64,000 bases of DNA from an uncultured Oleispira sp. (GCA_913019965.1 CAJVZR010000001.1:1-64000); one strand, 5' to 3'; shown: positions 18,038 through 27,625, counted from the first letter of the stretch. Program-made: numbers and translations. The notes: generated by a model not told the origin, from the letters alone.

Positions 18038-20412
18038 CTCTCGCTACCCCATAAATTTTGCTCGCCTTCTAGGCGAGCAAATATATTTTTCAACTCGCCA
18101 AGATGCAAAGGTTTACTCAAATGTGAGTCCATTCCCGCATCGACACAACGCTCTTTATGCTCATCTAGAGCATGAGCCGTTAAGGCAACAATTGGACATA
18201 ACTTTCCTGCCTGACCATATTGCCACTTCCTAATCGCCGAAGTTGTTTCGAACCCATCCATTCCAGGCATCTCACAATCCATTAAAATAAGATCCAACTC
18301 CAATCCTGAGCGAACTATGTCTAGAGCCTCTTGCCCACTACTGGCCTCAACCATCCGATGCCCTAACTTTTTGAGCATGGCATTTAAAACTCGGCGATTA
18401 ATTTCATTATCATCGACACCCAGGACAGTCAGCTCAGTGCTAACCCCACTGAACTCAAGTGATTTTTTAGCGTTTTCTGACTCTAGGGCGCCAGCCCTTT
18501 GATGCTCTTGCGTTATTTCTTCCGTTTTATGGGCTGTGATGAATGGGATAGTCAAAGTAAACAGGCTGTATTCATTGCGCTTACTCTGAACATCGATACG
18601 CCCTTCCATTAAATTCACCAACTGTCGGCAAATAGATAACCCTAAACCACTGCCACCATAAACCGAGTGAATGGCTTGATCTGCCTGACGAAAGCGTTCA
18701 AAAATACCTTGCTGCTGTTGCTTCGTCATCCCTATGCCATTATCCCAGACAGATATCTGCACATTATTAGTCGCTAAATATTCAGCCTTCATAACAACCT
18801 GCCCTCCCTGTGTAAATTTAATGGCGTTACTCAACAAATTCATTAACACCTGCTTGAGCCGCAAAGGATCTCCGACAAAATACTCAGGCATTGCCTCGTT
18901 AAACTGCAAAGATAACTCAACATCATTCTCTTGAGCTTGTCGCTCAAAAATAAAACAACACTCCTTACATAAAGTGATCAGATTAAAATCAACCTTATTA
19001 AGCTCAATAGAGCCCGCTGCCAAGCTTTCATAATCTAACAGATCACCGACTAACTCATTCAGATGCTCACTAGAAGAAGAAAGAATTCGTACATAATTAT
19101 ATTGCGTCGGGTTTAGTGGCGTTTCTTTAAGCAAGTCAGCCATTCCAATAACCCCATTTAAAGGGGTTCTCACTTCATGACTGAACTGAGCAATCCAGTC
19201 TCTTGAAGAAGCAGGAATAATTTTACCATCAGTTTGAAAACCGACTACTTTAACCTTTTCTTTTTTTCTCTCAATTAAAACGCAAGTTAAGACAATAGCT
19301 TGCAAAAGAATACTATAGCCAATAGCGTAATTGGTTAACATATTGGTGGGCAACAACGCTAACTTATGAGCAATATAAACTAAGGTTGCCAGCGCGGCAA
19401 AACCATAACTGGCCAAATAATAAAAAGAGTACTCCGCTTCTTGCTGCCACTTAATAATTGCTAGGGCGAGCAGATAAATCGCGATTCCAACACCTAATAC
19501 AGCACAAAAATAGCTCGAGATATTAATAGGAATGAACCACAAAAGTATAAATCCAACCAACGCCAGAGCATTAAATCCGTAATAGAAGGATAAATGTACA
19601 GGCCCCTCTTCAACCTTTAAAAAGTGATGGGTAAATATATTGGCAGCCAAAACAACGAGGTAACTAAAGAACAATCCCGCCAAATAATTAAACTCAGGAT
19701 CTACAGGCCATAAGTACTCAAAATTCAACCCTAGGTGGTTAGAGTACATCAAGCCAAATATGAGCAAATCTATGGCCAATAAAAAGAATACATAGTTATT
19801 TCTCACCAAAAACATGCCCATATTGAAGGCAATAAACATCATTAATATGCCGAAATACATACCGTAAGTAAGATACTCATTATTGGCGATCCGCCAAAAC
19901 TCAGCTTCTGATTTAACCGAAATTGGTAGTAAAACGCCCACATTCGATTCTGCTCGCATATAAAAACGAACTTTTTCAAATTCGAGCAAAGTGATCGAGA
20001 TGGCAAAATTTCGATAATTAAAAGGACGCTCGATAAACGACAAGTGACTTCCTAATTGCCATTCTTGAAGTTGATTATTTTCATCCAAACGATAAATAGA
20101 TAATTTATGAATTCCAGGATTAGAGACCTCCAAGATACGTTCAGATGTATATCCCTCAACATTAGCCACATCAAAACGAATCCAGGCGCCTTGCTCTAAA
20201 TTACCCAAGTTTAATGGATAACTTTGCGCTTTTTGCCAGCGAGATTCATCAAAAGCCCTTATACGACCAAAGTCGTATTGAGCCTGATCTTCGATAATGT
20301 ATTTAATATCCACGATATCGATAGAGACTTGCTGTGAAATATTGTTACCCGACGCATACGCTGTATTCGCCAAACAAAATAGGAGAATCGAAAACAGTCT
20401 AATTAACAACAA
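18034..20412 (-). CDS. 7TMR-DISM hybrid sensor histidine kinase/response regulator
   Basis: A 792-residue membrane sensor. A signal peptide is followed by a periplasmic 7TMR-DISMED2 domain (about residues 25-165), seven transmembrane helices (about 175-385), a HisKA domain with the phospho-acceptor His in FSHEVRTPLNGVIGM (about residue 410), a HATPase domain (NLLSNAIKFTQGG, DNGIGM, GGSGLGLSIC) and a C-terminal receiver (VDDNEINRR, LILMDCEMPGMDG, about residues 670-785). No output partner is adjacent; phosphate may pass to a separate Hpt protein. The start is TTG with a strong GAGGAGG site eight bases upstream. It may sense a carbohydrate or envelope signal. Confidence 0.92.
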   Translation of the reverse strand: MLLIRLFSILLFCLANTAYASGNNISQQVSIDIVDIKYIIEDQAQYDFGRIRAFDESRWQKAQSYPLNLGNLEQGAWIRFDVANVEGYTSERILEVSNPGIHKLSIYRLDENNQLQEWQLGSHLSFIERPFNYRNFAISITLLEFEKVRFYMRAESNVGVLLPISVKSEAEFWRIANNEYLTYGMYFGILMMFIAFNMGMFLVRNNYVFFLLAIDLLIFGLMYSNHLGLNFEYLWPVDPEFNYLAGLFFSYLVVLAANIFTHHFLKVEEGPVHLSFYYGFNALALVGFILLWFIPINISSYFCAVLGVGIAIYLLALAIIKWQQEAEYSFYYLASYGFAALATLVYIAHKLALLPTNMLTNYAIGYSILLQAIVLTCVLIERKKEKVKVVGFQTDGKIIPASSRDWIAQFSHEVRTPLNGVIGMADLLKETPLNPTQYNYVRILSSSSEHLNELVGDLLDYESLAAGSIELNKVDFNLITLCKECCFIFERQAQENDVELSLQFNEAMPEYFVGDPLRLKQVLMNLLSNAIKFTQGGQVVMKAEYLATNNVQISVWDNGIGMTKQQQQGIFERFRQADQAIHSVYGGSGLGLSICRQLVNLMEGRIDVQSKRNEYSLFTLTIPFITAHKTEEITQEHQRAGALESENAKKSLEFSGVSTELTVLGVDDNEINRRVLNAMLKKLGHRMVEASSGQEALDIVRSGLELDLILMDCEMPGMDGFETTSAIRKWQYGQAGKLCPIVALTAHALDEHKERCVDAGMDSHLSKPLHLGELKNIFARLEGEQNLWGSES

Positions 20413-20612
20413 AAAACCTCCTCAATGTGTTACCCCAAAACCCAAGGTCGTTACGACAAGTAACGCCAAGCAGAATAAATGTTACGCTGTTTTAATAATA
20501 GACCCTGAGTATACCCACTGCAGAGCGATTAGATGATATTTATTTCGACTGGCATCTTACTTGCAGCATTTTTTAATCACTAAAAATAATAATAGCGAAC
20601 CGGTCAGTCACT

Positions 20613-21674
20613 ATGATTCAAAGTTCAATTTCAGTTGCCTTAATCCGCCCACTCATTGATGCGGCCGGAAATCAAACAAGCAATTCTATTCCAGCGACGC
20701 CTTTAGATTCGCGACTAATGAAATTACTTAAGGACCCTGACGCACGCATCTCTATTTCTGATGCCGACGCACTGATTAACAACTTAATCAGAACCAGTAA
20801 TCAAAGCTCCTTATGTGTCTACGCGGCGCAAAAAGCCGTTTCGCAAAGCAGCTGCCAATTACAACATCTCTTTTTATGCTCCAATACGCTCAGAGAAGCC
20901 TTATATTACCTTGAAAAGTTCTCGGCTCTACTCTGTGACGGCCTAGAAATCAATGTCACCCGTACTCGCGATAACATCATCAAGGTAAAACTACCCGTTA
21001 ACGAGCAAAGCTATTTATCCCAAGAACGTTACCGCAGCGAACTTTTAGTCGGCATACTATTAAGCTGGTTAAAGCAACTTTGTGGTAATGAGATGGAAAT
21101 CAACGGCATAAACTTGCCGTTCCCACAACCTAGCTATGTCAGTGATTACAATAGCTACTGGAAAAGCACGACGAGCTTTAACTCCGACGAATGTTCAATT
21201 CAATTTCAAGCAAAGTTTTTAGATCAAGGGTTGCATAATACAAACCCACACATCCTAAACATGATCAAACGGGACGTGGAAGAACAATACAAAAAACTCA
21301 CTCGCAGCGGCTCTTTGGCCGACAGAATTAAACGCGCTTTAGAGCAAGATAAATTAAGCCTAAAAGCCAACCAACAAGTGGTCGCCGAACATTTCCACAT
21401 TAGCGCTCGCACACTAAATCGTCATCTACAAAAAGAGAATACCTCGTTAAAACAAGTCGTCACTGAGTGCCGAGTTCATAAAGCTAAAAAACTCTTGTTA
21501 GAAAGTGAATTAAGCATTGAGCAAATCGCACTTCAACTAGGTTTATCTGGCCGCAGAACTCTCGATCGTATTTTCATCAAACAAACTCAAGATAGCCCCG
21601 CTCAATATCGAAACAAGCAGAGACATAGCACTGAGATTGAAAATACTTCCAGCCTAGCCATAGCGGCGGGTTAA
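20613..21674 (+). CDS. AraC family transcriptional regulator
   Basis: A 353-residue regulator. The N-terminal region shows the PF12625-like pattern (AQKAVSQSSCQLQHLFLCSNTL). The C-terminal 100 residues hold the AraC DNA-binding domain: VAEHFHISARTLNRHLQKEN, then LSIEQIALQLGLSGRRTLDR and FIKQTQDSPAQYRN. It is the second AraC protein in this cluster and lies divergently from the hybrid kinase, with 200 bases between them. No hairpin or operator is evident in that gap. The effector is unknown. It converges on the Nudix gene, with 17 bases between the stops. Confidence 0.88.
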   Translation: MIQSSISVALIRPLIDAAGNQTSNSIPATPLDSRLMKLLKDPDARISISDADALINNLIRTSNQSSLCVYAAQKAVSQSSCQLQHLFLCSNTLREALYYLEKFSALLCDGLEINVTRTRDNIIKVKLPVNEQSYLSQERYRSELLVGILLSWLKQLCGNEMEINGINLPFPQPSYVSDYNSYWKSTTSFNSDECSIQFQAKFLDQGLHNTNPHILNMIKRDVEEQYKKLTRSGSLADRIKRALEQDKLSLKANQQVVAEHFHISARTLNRHLQKENTSLKQVVTECRVHKAKKLLLESELSIEQIALQLGLSGRRTLDRIFIKQTQDSPAQYRNKQRHSTEIENTSSLAIAAG

Positions 21675-21691
21675 AACTCAAACCTCCCTCG

Positions 21692-22237
21692 TTATGCGAG
21701 CTTAAGTAATCTAGCTCGCATTACCGATGCCACCGTCATAGCGTCGGTAATATCACCACTCATCACCCTGGACAATACCTGCTCGAACGGCAACCGTTGA
21801 ACCTGAATATCTTCAGTTTCTTCTAATGCCATCTCACCAATACTCAAGCCTTTAGCAAGATAGGTGAAGCCTTCTTCCTGAGTAATTGAATTACTCAAAT
21901 GCATCCTCAATATTTGCTGCCAGTCGTCAGCACGATAACCTGTCTCTTCTTTCAATTCTCGCTTCGCACAATCCAAGCAAGACTCACCTGCCGGAGCGCC
22001 CCCCATCGGCAACTCCCAATGATATTGCTGTAATGGGTAACGAAATTGACCGACCAATAAAGTATCTCCATTTTCAAATAACGGCAGAATTGCGACGGCA
22101 CGATTCTTGAAATTTACCGTCCCATAAATTCCTTCATTACCTGCTGGGTTGAGTACCTGATGCTCCTCTATTCTTATCCAAGGATTATCATACTTAACTT
22201 CAATAGAGAGTGTTTGCCACGGGTTTTTAATCATCAT
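21692..22237 (-). CDS. Nudix hydrolase (ADP-ribose pyrophosphatase-like)
   Basis: A 181-residue protein with a full Nudix box GGAPAGESCLDCAKRELKEE (about residues 79-98) fitting G-x5-E-x7-REL-x-EE-x-G, with the preceding ADPRase-like segment ENGDTLLVGQFRYPLQQYHWELPMGG in two parts. It should split a nucleoside diphosphate linked to another moiety, such as ADP-ribose, with Mg2+. The start overlaps the 3' end of the rhombosortase gene by 11 bases, so the two are translationally coupled. A functional link to the sorting system is not expected from the family and is only positional. Confidence 0.88.
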   Translation of the reverse strand: MMIKNPWQTLSIEVKYDNPWIRIEEHQVLNPAGNEGIYGTVNFKNRAVAILPLFENGDTLLVGQFRYPLQQYHWELPMGGAPAGESCLDCAKRELKEETGYRADDWQQILRMHLSNSITQEEGFTYLAKGLSIGEMALEETEDIQVQRLPFEQVLSRVMSGDITDAMTVASVMRARLLKLA

Positions 22238-22829
22238 CCTTAACCTTCTTCAAAGCCCAACCGAATCGCCCATAACGAACCGCACAATAAACCAATAAGA
22301 AGATTGCTCCTGCCACAACCCCCAACAGATGTGCATTAGCCTCTACACGCCCTCCTATCGTACCCAGCAAGGCCATATCGTCATACCAAGGACTTTGTTC
22401 CCAGACGACTTTTACTACAATGATAATAAGAAAACTGAAGGCAACCTTCCGACTGTAATAGCCAGATACAAAAGGGGCCACCATTAACAGACCATGTAAA
22501 ACACCCGAAAGCCCCACATAGCGCTGCAAGTAATCAGCGTAAAAATAAAGACCCGTCCCCACCACCGAAATACACCAAAGTAGCAATATGATTCCGAGCA
22601 TATTATTTAAGAACTTGCCGGCAATATAACCCAACAAGACTAATCCCATAGCATTTCCAGCCATATGTGGCAAAGAAAGATGCACAAAGTGCGCACTAAA
22701 TAACCGCCAGATTTGACCCGAGGTTATCAGTTCACGATCATACATTAACCACTGGGAACTCACGGGTTCAAGGCAAGAAAGAATCAATAACGAAAGTAGT
22801 AAGGCAATATAAAGCAGGTAGTCGCGCAT
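22227..22829 (-). CDS. rrtA: Rhombosortase (rhomboid-family intramembrane protease)
   Basis: A 200-residue, six-helix rhomboid protease. The catalytic Ser sits in YVGLSGVLHG (GxSG), and the His in ANAHLLGVVAG in the last helix. The early HFVHLSLPHMAGNAMGL segment carries the conserved His/Asn. This small rhombosortase type cleaves proteins with GlyGly-CTERM tails and passes them to the cell surface or secretion. It lies directly downstream of a metalloprotease gene whose product has such a C-terminus, so the neighbour is the likely substrate. An AGGA site precedes the ATG. Confidence 0.85.
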   Translation of the reverse strand: MRDYLLYIALLLSLLILSCLEPVSSQWLMYDRELITSGQIWRLFSAHFVHLSLPHMAGNAMGLVLLGYIAGKFLNNMLGIILLLWCISVVGTGLYFYADYLQRYVGLSGVLHGLLMVAPFVSGYYSRKVAFSFLIIIVVKVVWEQSPWYDDMALLGTIGGRVEANAHLLGVVAGAIFLLVYCAVRYGRFGWALKKVKDDD

Positions 22830-22859
22830 TCCGCGTCCTAAAAAATAAAACAGTATAAG

Positions 22860-24848
22860 CTAATTCACCTTCTCAGCCCTAGCGGTAAACGTTATTGCCA
22901 ATAATATTAAAAACAAAACCCAGCCCCACCCCGTCACTGACAACGCCCCTGCCGACGTCGATGTATCATTAAGATTAATATCCATCTTTTTGGGTACCTG
23001 ATAATTAAAGGTCTCTGATTGATCCGCCACCAATAAACGCTGATTAAAATCAAAACCCACCTTCTGAAAACCCGCCCCAGATTGCGCGTAGCTCCGTCCA
23101 CTAACCTCTCCCTTAGTATCAATACTAAATGCTCGCCCGACGACAGTTTGTGCATCTAGCTGCAAATAAATCTTTAACACCCTAGAAATATCCACGGGCT
23201 GCGTGAAAGAGATTCGATTCCAGCCTGGCGTAATCAACTGCTGTTTTAAGGTAAAAATAACATCGCTTGCTATTCCAGCCTGCAAGCTTGCAAATAAAGT
23301 TACCTCTACCTCACCATGACCATGACTAAAGACATCAACACCATGCACCCAGTCCATACCCTCATCGGCATCATATTCTTGCAGACTAATACTGCGCCCA
23401 GCATTTACCCCCCAAGCACCGCCAATTCCACCCTCATCAAAACCTAAGTTATTACCAAGGGTTTGATAAGGCAAGGTAACCACCCCAGAGACACTATCCG
23501 TCACTTGAATATTAGAAATTTCAACACCACTACTATTACCATGATAATCGGAGCTGGCTGGCATAGACCCAGAACCGAAATAGTCTTGTCCATAAGCATC
23601 ATTAAAAACATCTAATCGGTCGCCTCGATTCTCTAACTGATCAAGATCTCCTCGCCCATCCGCTTCTTCAATATCCACCAACTTATGTTCAGCAACATCA
23701 TTTTGCGGACCCGCAATGCCATAACCAACCCAATCATCAATATGAGAGATTAATAAGCCGTGACCCGGAAGCCCACGATCCAACTGCGAACTTGTTCGAT
23801 GCTCTAATAGAAAGTGTTCTCCATGACGAAATGGATCAAGCCAGATCCGCATCGCTTCAGGCCCCTGACTCGTACTTTCCAAATTAAATTCTAACGCATC
23901 CCCAACCACATCCTGCGGCACCAAGAATCCCGCCTTAACTTTTGACCACGCCATCATATGCGCCGGAGAGCTGCCTGAATAACCACCCTGACTATTCCAA
24001 CTACCTAAACCCATCAACCCCCATCGGCCAATACCGTTAGAATCACCCTGGCGATCATAAAGATCAGGCAACGAGAATAACAAATGACCCATTTCATGAC
24101 TGATAATACCAATGGTTGCTAAATGGTTTTGATGACGCTCACCAAACATGGCAAATCCAGTTAGAGAAATACCATCAAATGCTGCCGTAATATCGGCCTT
24201 ATGCGCCCATACATTAGGCTTCGGGGCTGAACCACCACCATAGGCATTCTCATAACCCGCTACCATCAAAACAATAGCCAACTCATTCGCCGCAAGATAA
24301 CGGTCTGAATTTTTATCATATTGCTTCAAATCGATATATTGATCAGCCATAGCCATAGCATCTCTCACCAGGCCTGTGCTCAACGAGCCATAATTTGCAC
24401 CAAAATTTGGATGATCGTAAGGTAAGCGCACTTCAATAATGCCATCAGATACCTTACCTTGGGACTCCATAGCAGGCTGAAGCAGAAAATCTTGGTAAGA
24501 GTTCTCTAGATAATAGTTCGCAACACTCGAGACACCTGACTGAGTAGAAAACATCAATTGCTCAAAATCTTCACGACCGTAACTAAATTCTTGGTCTTTA
24601 AAAGAAACTTTAAGCAATAGTACATTTTGTTTTCGACTAGCGACTACAGAAGGGTCGCTAAATGAGGAGGCGCTTATTGAATAATGCTCAGAAGACACTA
24701 TTTCAGCAGATAGAGACTTTCCTAATACAAGCCCTCCAATAGATACCGGCTTAACCATATCCTCCATTGCTATTTCAACCGTTACAGCGCTAACCCACTG
24801 AGCTGACAGCAAAAAGAACACGACGAATATACGCGATAGATGAAACAT
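22860..24848 (-). CDS. Secreted M6-type metalloprotease with GlyGly-CTERM-like tail
   Basis: A 662-residue exported protease. The signal peptide ends near VSA. The zinc motif HEMGH in GIISHEMGHLLFSLPDLYD lies around residue 250, and the fold matches M6 (immune inhibitor A-like) peptidases. Ca/Asp-rich segments (DIEEADGRGDLDQLENRGD) follow. The last 30 residues form a tail: small residues (STSAGALS), a hydrophobic span (GWVLFLILLAITF) and a basic end (ARAEK). This resembles the GlyGly-CTERM sorting signal, although the Gly-Gly run is weak. The rhombosortase gene follows after 30 bases. The gene starts a three-gene unit with the Nudix gene. Confidence 0.85.
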   Translation of the reverse strand: MFHLSRIFVVFFLLSAQWVSAVTVEIAMEDMVKPVSIGGLVLGKSLSAEIVSSEHYSISASSFSDPSVVASRKQNVLLLKVSFKDQEFSYGREDFEQLMFSTQSGVSSVANYYLENSYQDFLLQPAMESQGKVSDGIIEVRLPYDHPNFGANYGSLSTGLVRDAMAMADQYIDLKQYDKNSDRYLAANELAIVLMVAGYENAYGGGSAPKPNVWAHKADITAAFDGISLTGFAMFGERHQNHLATIGIISHEMGHLLFSLPDLYDRQGDSNGIGRWGLMGLGSWNSQGGYSGSSPAHMMAWSKVKAGFLVPQDVVGDALEFNLESTSQGPEAMRIWLDPFRHGEHFLLEHRTSSQLDRGLPGHGLLISHIDDWVGYGIAGPQNDVAEHKLVDIEEADGRGDLDQLENRGDRLDVFNDAYGQDYFGSGSMPASSDYHGNSSGVEISNIQVTDSVSGVVTLPYQTLGNNLGFDEGGIGGAWGVNAGRSISLQEYDADEGMDWVHGVDVFSHGHGEVEVTLFASLQAGIASDVIFTLKQQLITPGWNRISFTQPVDISRVLKIYLQLDAQTVVGRAFSIDTKGEVSGRSYAQSGAGFQKVGFDFNQRLLVADQSETFNYQVPKKMDINLNDTSTSAGALSVTGWGWVLFLILLAITFTARAEKVN

Positions 24849-25017
24849 GAACGACCCACTAACTGAATGCTATACACTCAATCTAGGTAACAAATGTTCA
24901 TCCATCTTTGATAATTACAAATCAAAACCACACAACATTAAAATGACACTGAACAACCGTTTATGCGTCAACAAGCCTATTCGTCAACATTACGCCCACT
25001 ACATTAGACAGAAAAAC

Positions 25018-26004
25018 TTACACAGTTAAACTCTGTGTAACGAACTCAACAACCCGTCGCTCCATCCAATACCCTTGGCGCTTATTCAACTCAATAAAGC
25101 CAACATGACCACCGGACTTGGGTACTTCTAGTAATAAGTACGGGTTATTGCGGGCCTCCTGATAAGGGAAACATTCTTTGGGCAAGAAAGGATCATTTTC
25201 AGCATTAATCAATAAACTAGGCACACGAATTTCTTTTAATACCGGCTTACAACTACTCTTGGCCCAATAATCTGCCGCATTCTCAAATCCATGAATAGGG
25301 GCAGTATAGCGATCATCAAAATGTTGAAATGTTGTCACTTCATGATAATCCTCAGCACTGATCTCCTCAGGAAAATCAATTGCCTTGGCCTCGACTTTGC
25401 ATTTCAAATCTTTCAAAAAGCGCCACATGAATATTTTATTCCGTCGCTCAGCCAATTGACTGGCACTGGCCGATAAATCACAAGGCACGGAGAATGCACA
25501 AACTGATTTTATATGTGGCGGAATATCGCGCCCCTTGCGGCCGGCATATAGAAGGCTTAAATTGCCTCCCATGCTAAAGCCTACAAGATGAATCGCTTGA
25601 TACCCCAGCTGATGGGCATGACTAATGACTCGTTCTAAATCATCCGTCGCACCGCTGTGATAAAAACGTAAAGTCTTATTCATTTCTCCAGAGCAGGAGC
25701 GAAAATTCCACGCCAAAGCATCCCAGCCCTGGGCATTTGCCTCCCGCACAACTCCCGCAACATACGGACGGCGAGAATGACCTTCTAACCCATGAGAAAT
25801 AATTAACAGCGTCCTTACCGCGGGATCTCCAGAAAGGTCACAACGACTCCAGTCTAGGTCTAGAAAATCGCCATCATCAGTCGTTAAACGTTCTCGCCGA
25901 AAGTGACTGCAATCAATCCTGCGGGTTAACGTTGGCAAAATACTCTGCACATAACCATTGGCTAATAAGAAAGGCGGTTGATATTGACTATCGATAACAG
26001 GCAT
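25018..26004 (-). CDS. YheT-type alpha/beta hydrolase
   Basis: A 328-residue alpha/beta hydrolase. The nucleophile is in LVGFSMGGNLSLLYAG (about residue 143), a catalytic Asp is likely in NAENDPFLP, and the His in SGGHVGFIEL near the C-terminus. The N-terminal YQPPFLLANGYVQSILPTL is typical of the YheT/UPF0017 esterase family. It is probably cytosolic; the substrate is unknown. It stands alone; the 168 bases upstream of it toward the metalloprotease gene show nothing notable. Confidence 0.85.
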   Translation of the reverse strand: MPVIDSQYQPPFLLANGYVQSILPTLTRRIDCSHFRRERLTTDDGDFLDLDWSRCDLSGDPAVRTLLIISHGLEGHSRRPYVAGVVREANAQGWDALAWNFRSCSGEMNKTLRFYHSGATDDLERVISHAHQLGYQAIHLVGFSMGGNLSLLYAGRKGRDIPPHIKSVCAFSVPCDLSASASQLAERRNKIFMWRFLKDLKCKVEAKAIDFPEEISAEDYHEVTTFQHFDDRYTAPIHGFENAADYWAKSSCKPVLKEIRVPSLLINAENDPFLPKECFPYQEARNNPYLLLEVPKSGGHVGFIELNKRQGYWMERRVVEFVTQSLTV

Positions 26005-26098
26005 AGCTCAGCTCTCAGTAATGAGGGCCTAGATTAGCAGAAGGAAAAATGAAATGGCTAGCTAACGAGGAAAAAGAGTTAACGCGGAAAAGAGTTCT

Positions 26099-26467
26099 TT
26101 AGCTTTTAAAGCGACTATTGAGATAGTCCATTATAGTTTCGCCTGAATACAACCAGCGCGTTTCTTTGCCGTTACGCCCCTCAATTCTCAAACAAGGTAC
26201 TCTCAGCTCACCACCACCGTGAATCAACTCGTTACGATAGGCGTTAACGCGCTTAACGTCTTTTTCAACGATACGCAGACCTAGCTGCATACAACGGCGT
26301 TTAATCTTGATAGAAGTTGGGCAGGTTTTGCAAAAATACAATTGAATTCGACGTGATTCACGATCAAGAGATACTTGCTCTTCCGAAGTGCGCACCACGG
26401 GTTTAACCTTAAACCAGTGGTCGGCAATCATTAAACAAATACCCTGCATGCGATGTGTAACAGACAT
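26099..26467 (-). CDS. Glutaredoxin-like protein with CPTS motif
   Basis: A 122-residue protein with a thioredoxin/glutaredoxin core: YFCKTCPTSIKIKRRC around residues 44-59, VPCLRIE around the cis-Pro region, and a C-terminal helix (IMDYLNSRFKS). Aligned to its paralogue at 33411-33800, the second Cys of CPFC is Ser here, giving CPTS at residues 49-52, a monothiol-like arrangement. An extra Cys at 46 makes CKTC. It may bind glutathione or an iron-sulfur cluster, but this is not proven. No membrane anchor is evident, unlike the paralogue. It lies downstream of lepB in the same orientation. Confidence 0.7.
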   Translation of the reverse strand: MSVTHRMQGICLMIADHWFKVKPVVRTSEEQVSLDRESRRIQLYFCKTCPTSIKIKRRCMQLGLRIVEKDVKRVNAYRNELIHGGGELRVPCLRIEGRNGKETRWLYSGETIMDYLNSRFKS

Positions 26468-26590
26468 TTAACAGATCCAACAACCAAGCCAAAATAACTG
26501 GCGGGCTATTCTACAAACTAAATTATAAATATCCAGCACTTTTTATGGGGATTTAATAGTTTTCAATACATTCTGAGCATTGAACACTAT

Positions 26591-26722
26591 TTACCCTTGA
26601 CCCAAGCCGGTCTGATTAACCATAAATATGAGCAAAGACGCCATAATAACGGTAAAAATCAGCAGCAATCGCATTCGGCGACAAAAGGGGCAATCCTTAC
26701 CCCGTTTTTTCAAAGCACTCAT
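26591..26722 (-). CDS. Small 43-residue CPFC membrane protein overlapping lepB
   Basis: A 43-residue protein not obvious at first because it is short. Its ATG (26722) shares bases with the lepB stop in an ATGA overlap, so it is translationally coupled. The sequence has a basic N-terminus, a CPFC motif (residues 11-14), and one predicted transmembrane helix (about residues 19-35, LLLIFTVIMASLLIF). The Cys pair would face the cytosol if the positive-inside rule holds. The codon pattern is coding-like and the stop is TAA. I recognise no family. It may be a zinc-binding or redox partner of the signal peptidase. Confidence 0.65.
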   Translation of the reverse strand: MSALKKRGKDCPFCRRMRLLLIFTVIMASLLIFMVNQTGLGQG

Positions 26723-27555
26723 TGAATCGCTTTATTACGCGAGAATGAAGGCAAGCTAGTGAACTCATCCCAATGCATCCACACAGCCTCGGCTTTGCCA
26801 ACAATGTTTTTCGCCGGAACAAAAGACATTGTTTCACCTGTTGCTGTATTACGCCATAAACGACTGTCGGAACTACGACCGCGATTATCACCCATCATGA
26901 AATAGTGACCCTCTGGCACTGTCCATTCTCCTTCTGGACCGATATTAGCTCCAGGGGTCCACTGTACTTCGTGCGTCCCCGTATCAAGAGTTTCTTCTAG
27001 CAAGTACTTAACCGGTCTGTGCTTTGGCTCAGCGGAAACAACTTCGATGCTTTTCTCTTCACCATTGATAATTAATTGCCCGCCTTTATAAACCACATGA
27101 TCACCCGGCAAACCAATAACACGCTTAATGAAATAACGCTTATCATGAGGCGGGAAAAAGACCATCACATCGCCACGCTGTGGTTCATTATTAGGAACCA
27201 ACAAGTTACGAAATACCGGCATGCGCAAACCATAATGAAATTTGCTTACCAAAATGAAATCACCTTTAATCAAGGTCGATTCCATTGAGCCAGATGGAAT
27301 TTGAAAAGGTTCAGCGATAAAAGATCGTAATACAAAAACAACCAATAATACCGGGAAAAAGGATTTAGACTGCTCAATCCAAACCGGCTCTTTCGCCGCG
27401 AGTTCAAGCGTATCTTTATCACTCCCCTGGCTATCTAGCTGATCAACTGCCGCTAGACGTTTAGGTAAAAAAACAAATTTATCGGCTAGAGCTACTAAAC
27501 CTGTCACAAAGGTTAGTACCATCAAGATTAAGGGAAAATCGATATCCATAAGCAA
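26719..27555 (-). CDS. lepB: Signal peptidase I
   Basis: A 278-residue membrane protease that removes signal peptides from exported proteins. Catalytic Ser90 is in IPSGSMEST and Lys144 in YFIKRVIGLPGD, the classical Ser-Lys dyad. Box E (GDNRGRSSDSR) is also present. Two hydrophobic segments (about residues 8-28 and 66-80) anchor it in the inner membrane. The 3' end overlaps a small CPFC membrane-protein gene by four bases. A start two codons later is possible. No lepA or rnc gene adjoins, unlike many bacteria. Confidence 0.95.
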   Translation of the reverse strand: MLMDIDFPLILMVLTFVTGLVALADKFVFLPKRLAAVDQLDSQGSDKDTLELAAKEPVWIEQSKSFFPVLLVVFVLRSFIAEPFQIPSGSMESTLIKGDFILVSKFHYGLRMPVFRNLLVPNNEPQRGDVMVFFPPHDKRYFIKRVIGLPGDHVVYKGGQLIINGEEKSIEVVSAEPKHRPVKYLLEETLDTGTHEVQWTPGANIGPEGEWTVPEGHYFMMGDNRGRSSDSRLWRNTATGETMSFVPAKNIVGKAEAVWMHWDEFTSLPSFSRNKAIQ

Positions 27556-27625
27556 AAATTCTAATCACATTGTTATTTAAGAGAAATGTCAGTGCGGGCA
27601 TTGTAACCACAGCGCAGCGGCATGG

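Noticed and set aside
24847-25029. 60-codon plus-strand frame between the metalloprotease and YheT genes
   Set aside because: No ribosome site, no domain, and it overlaps the 3' end of the convergent YheT gene; probably chance.
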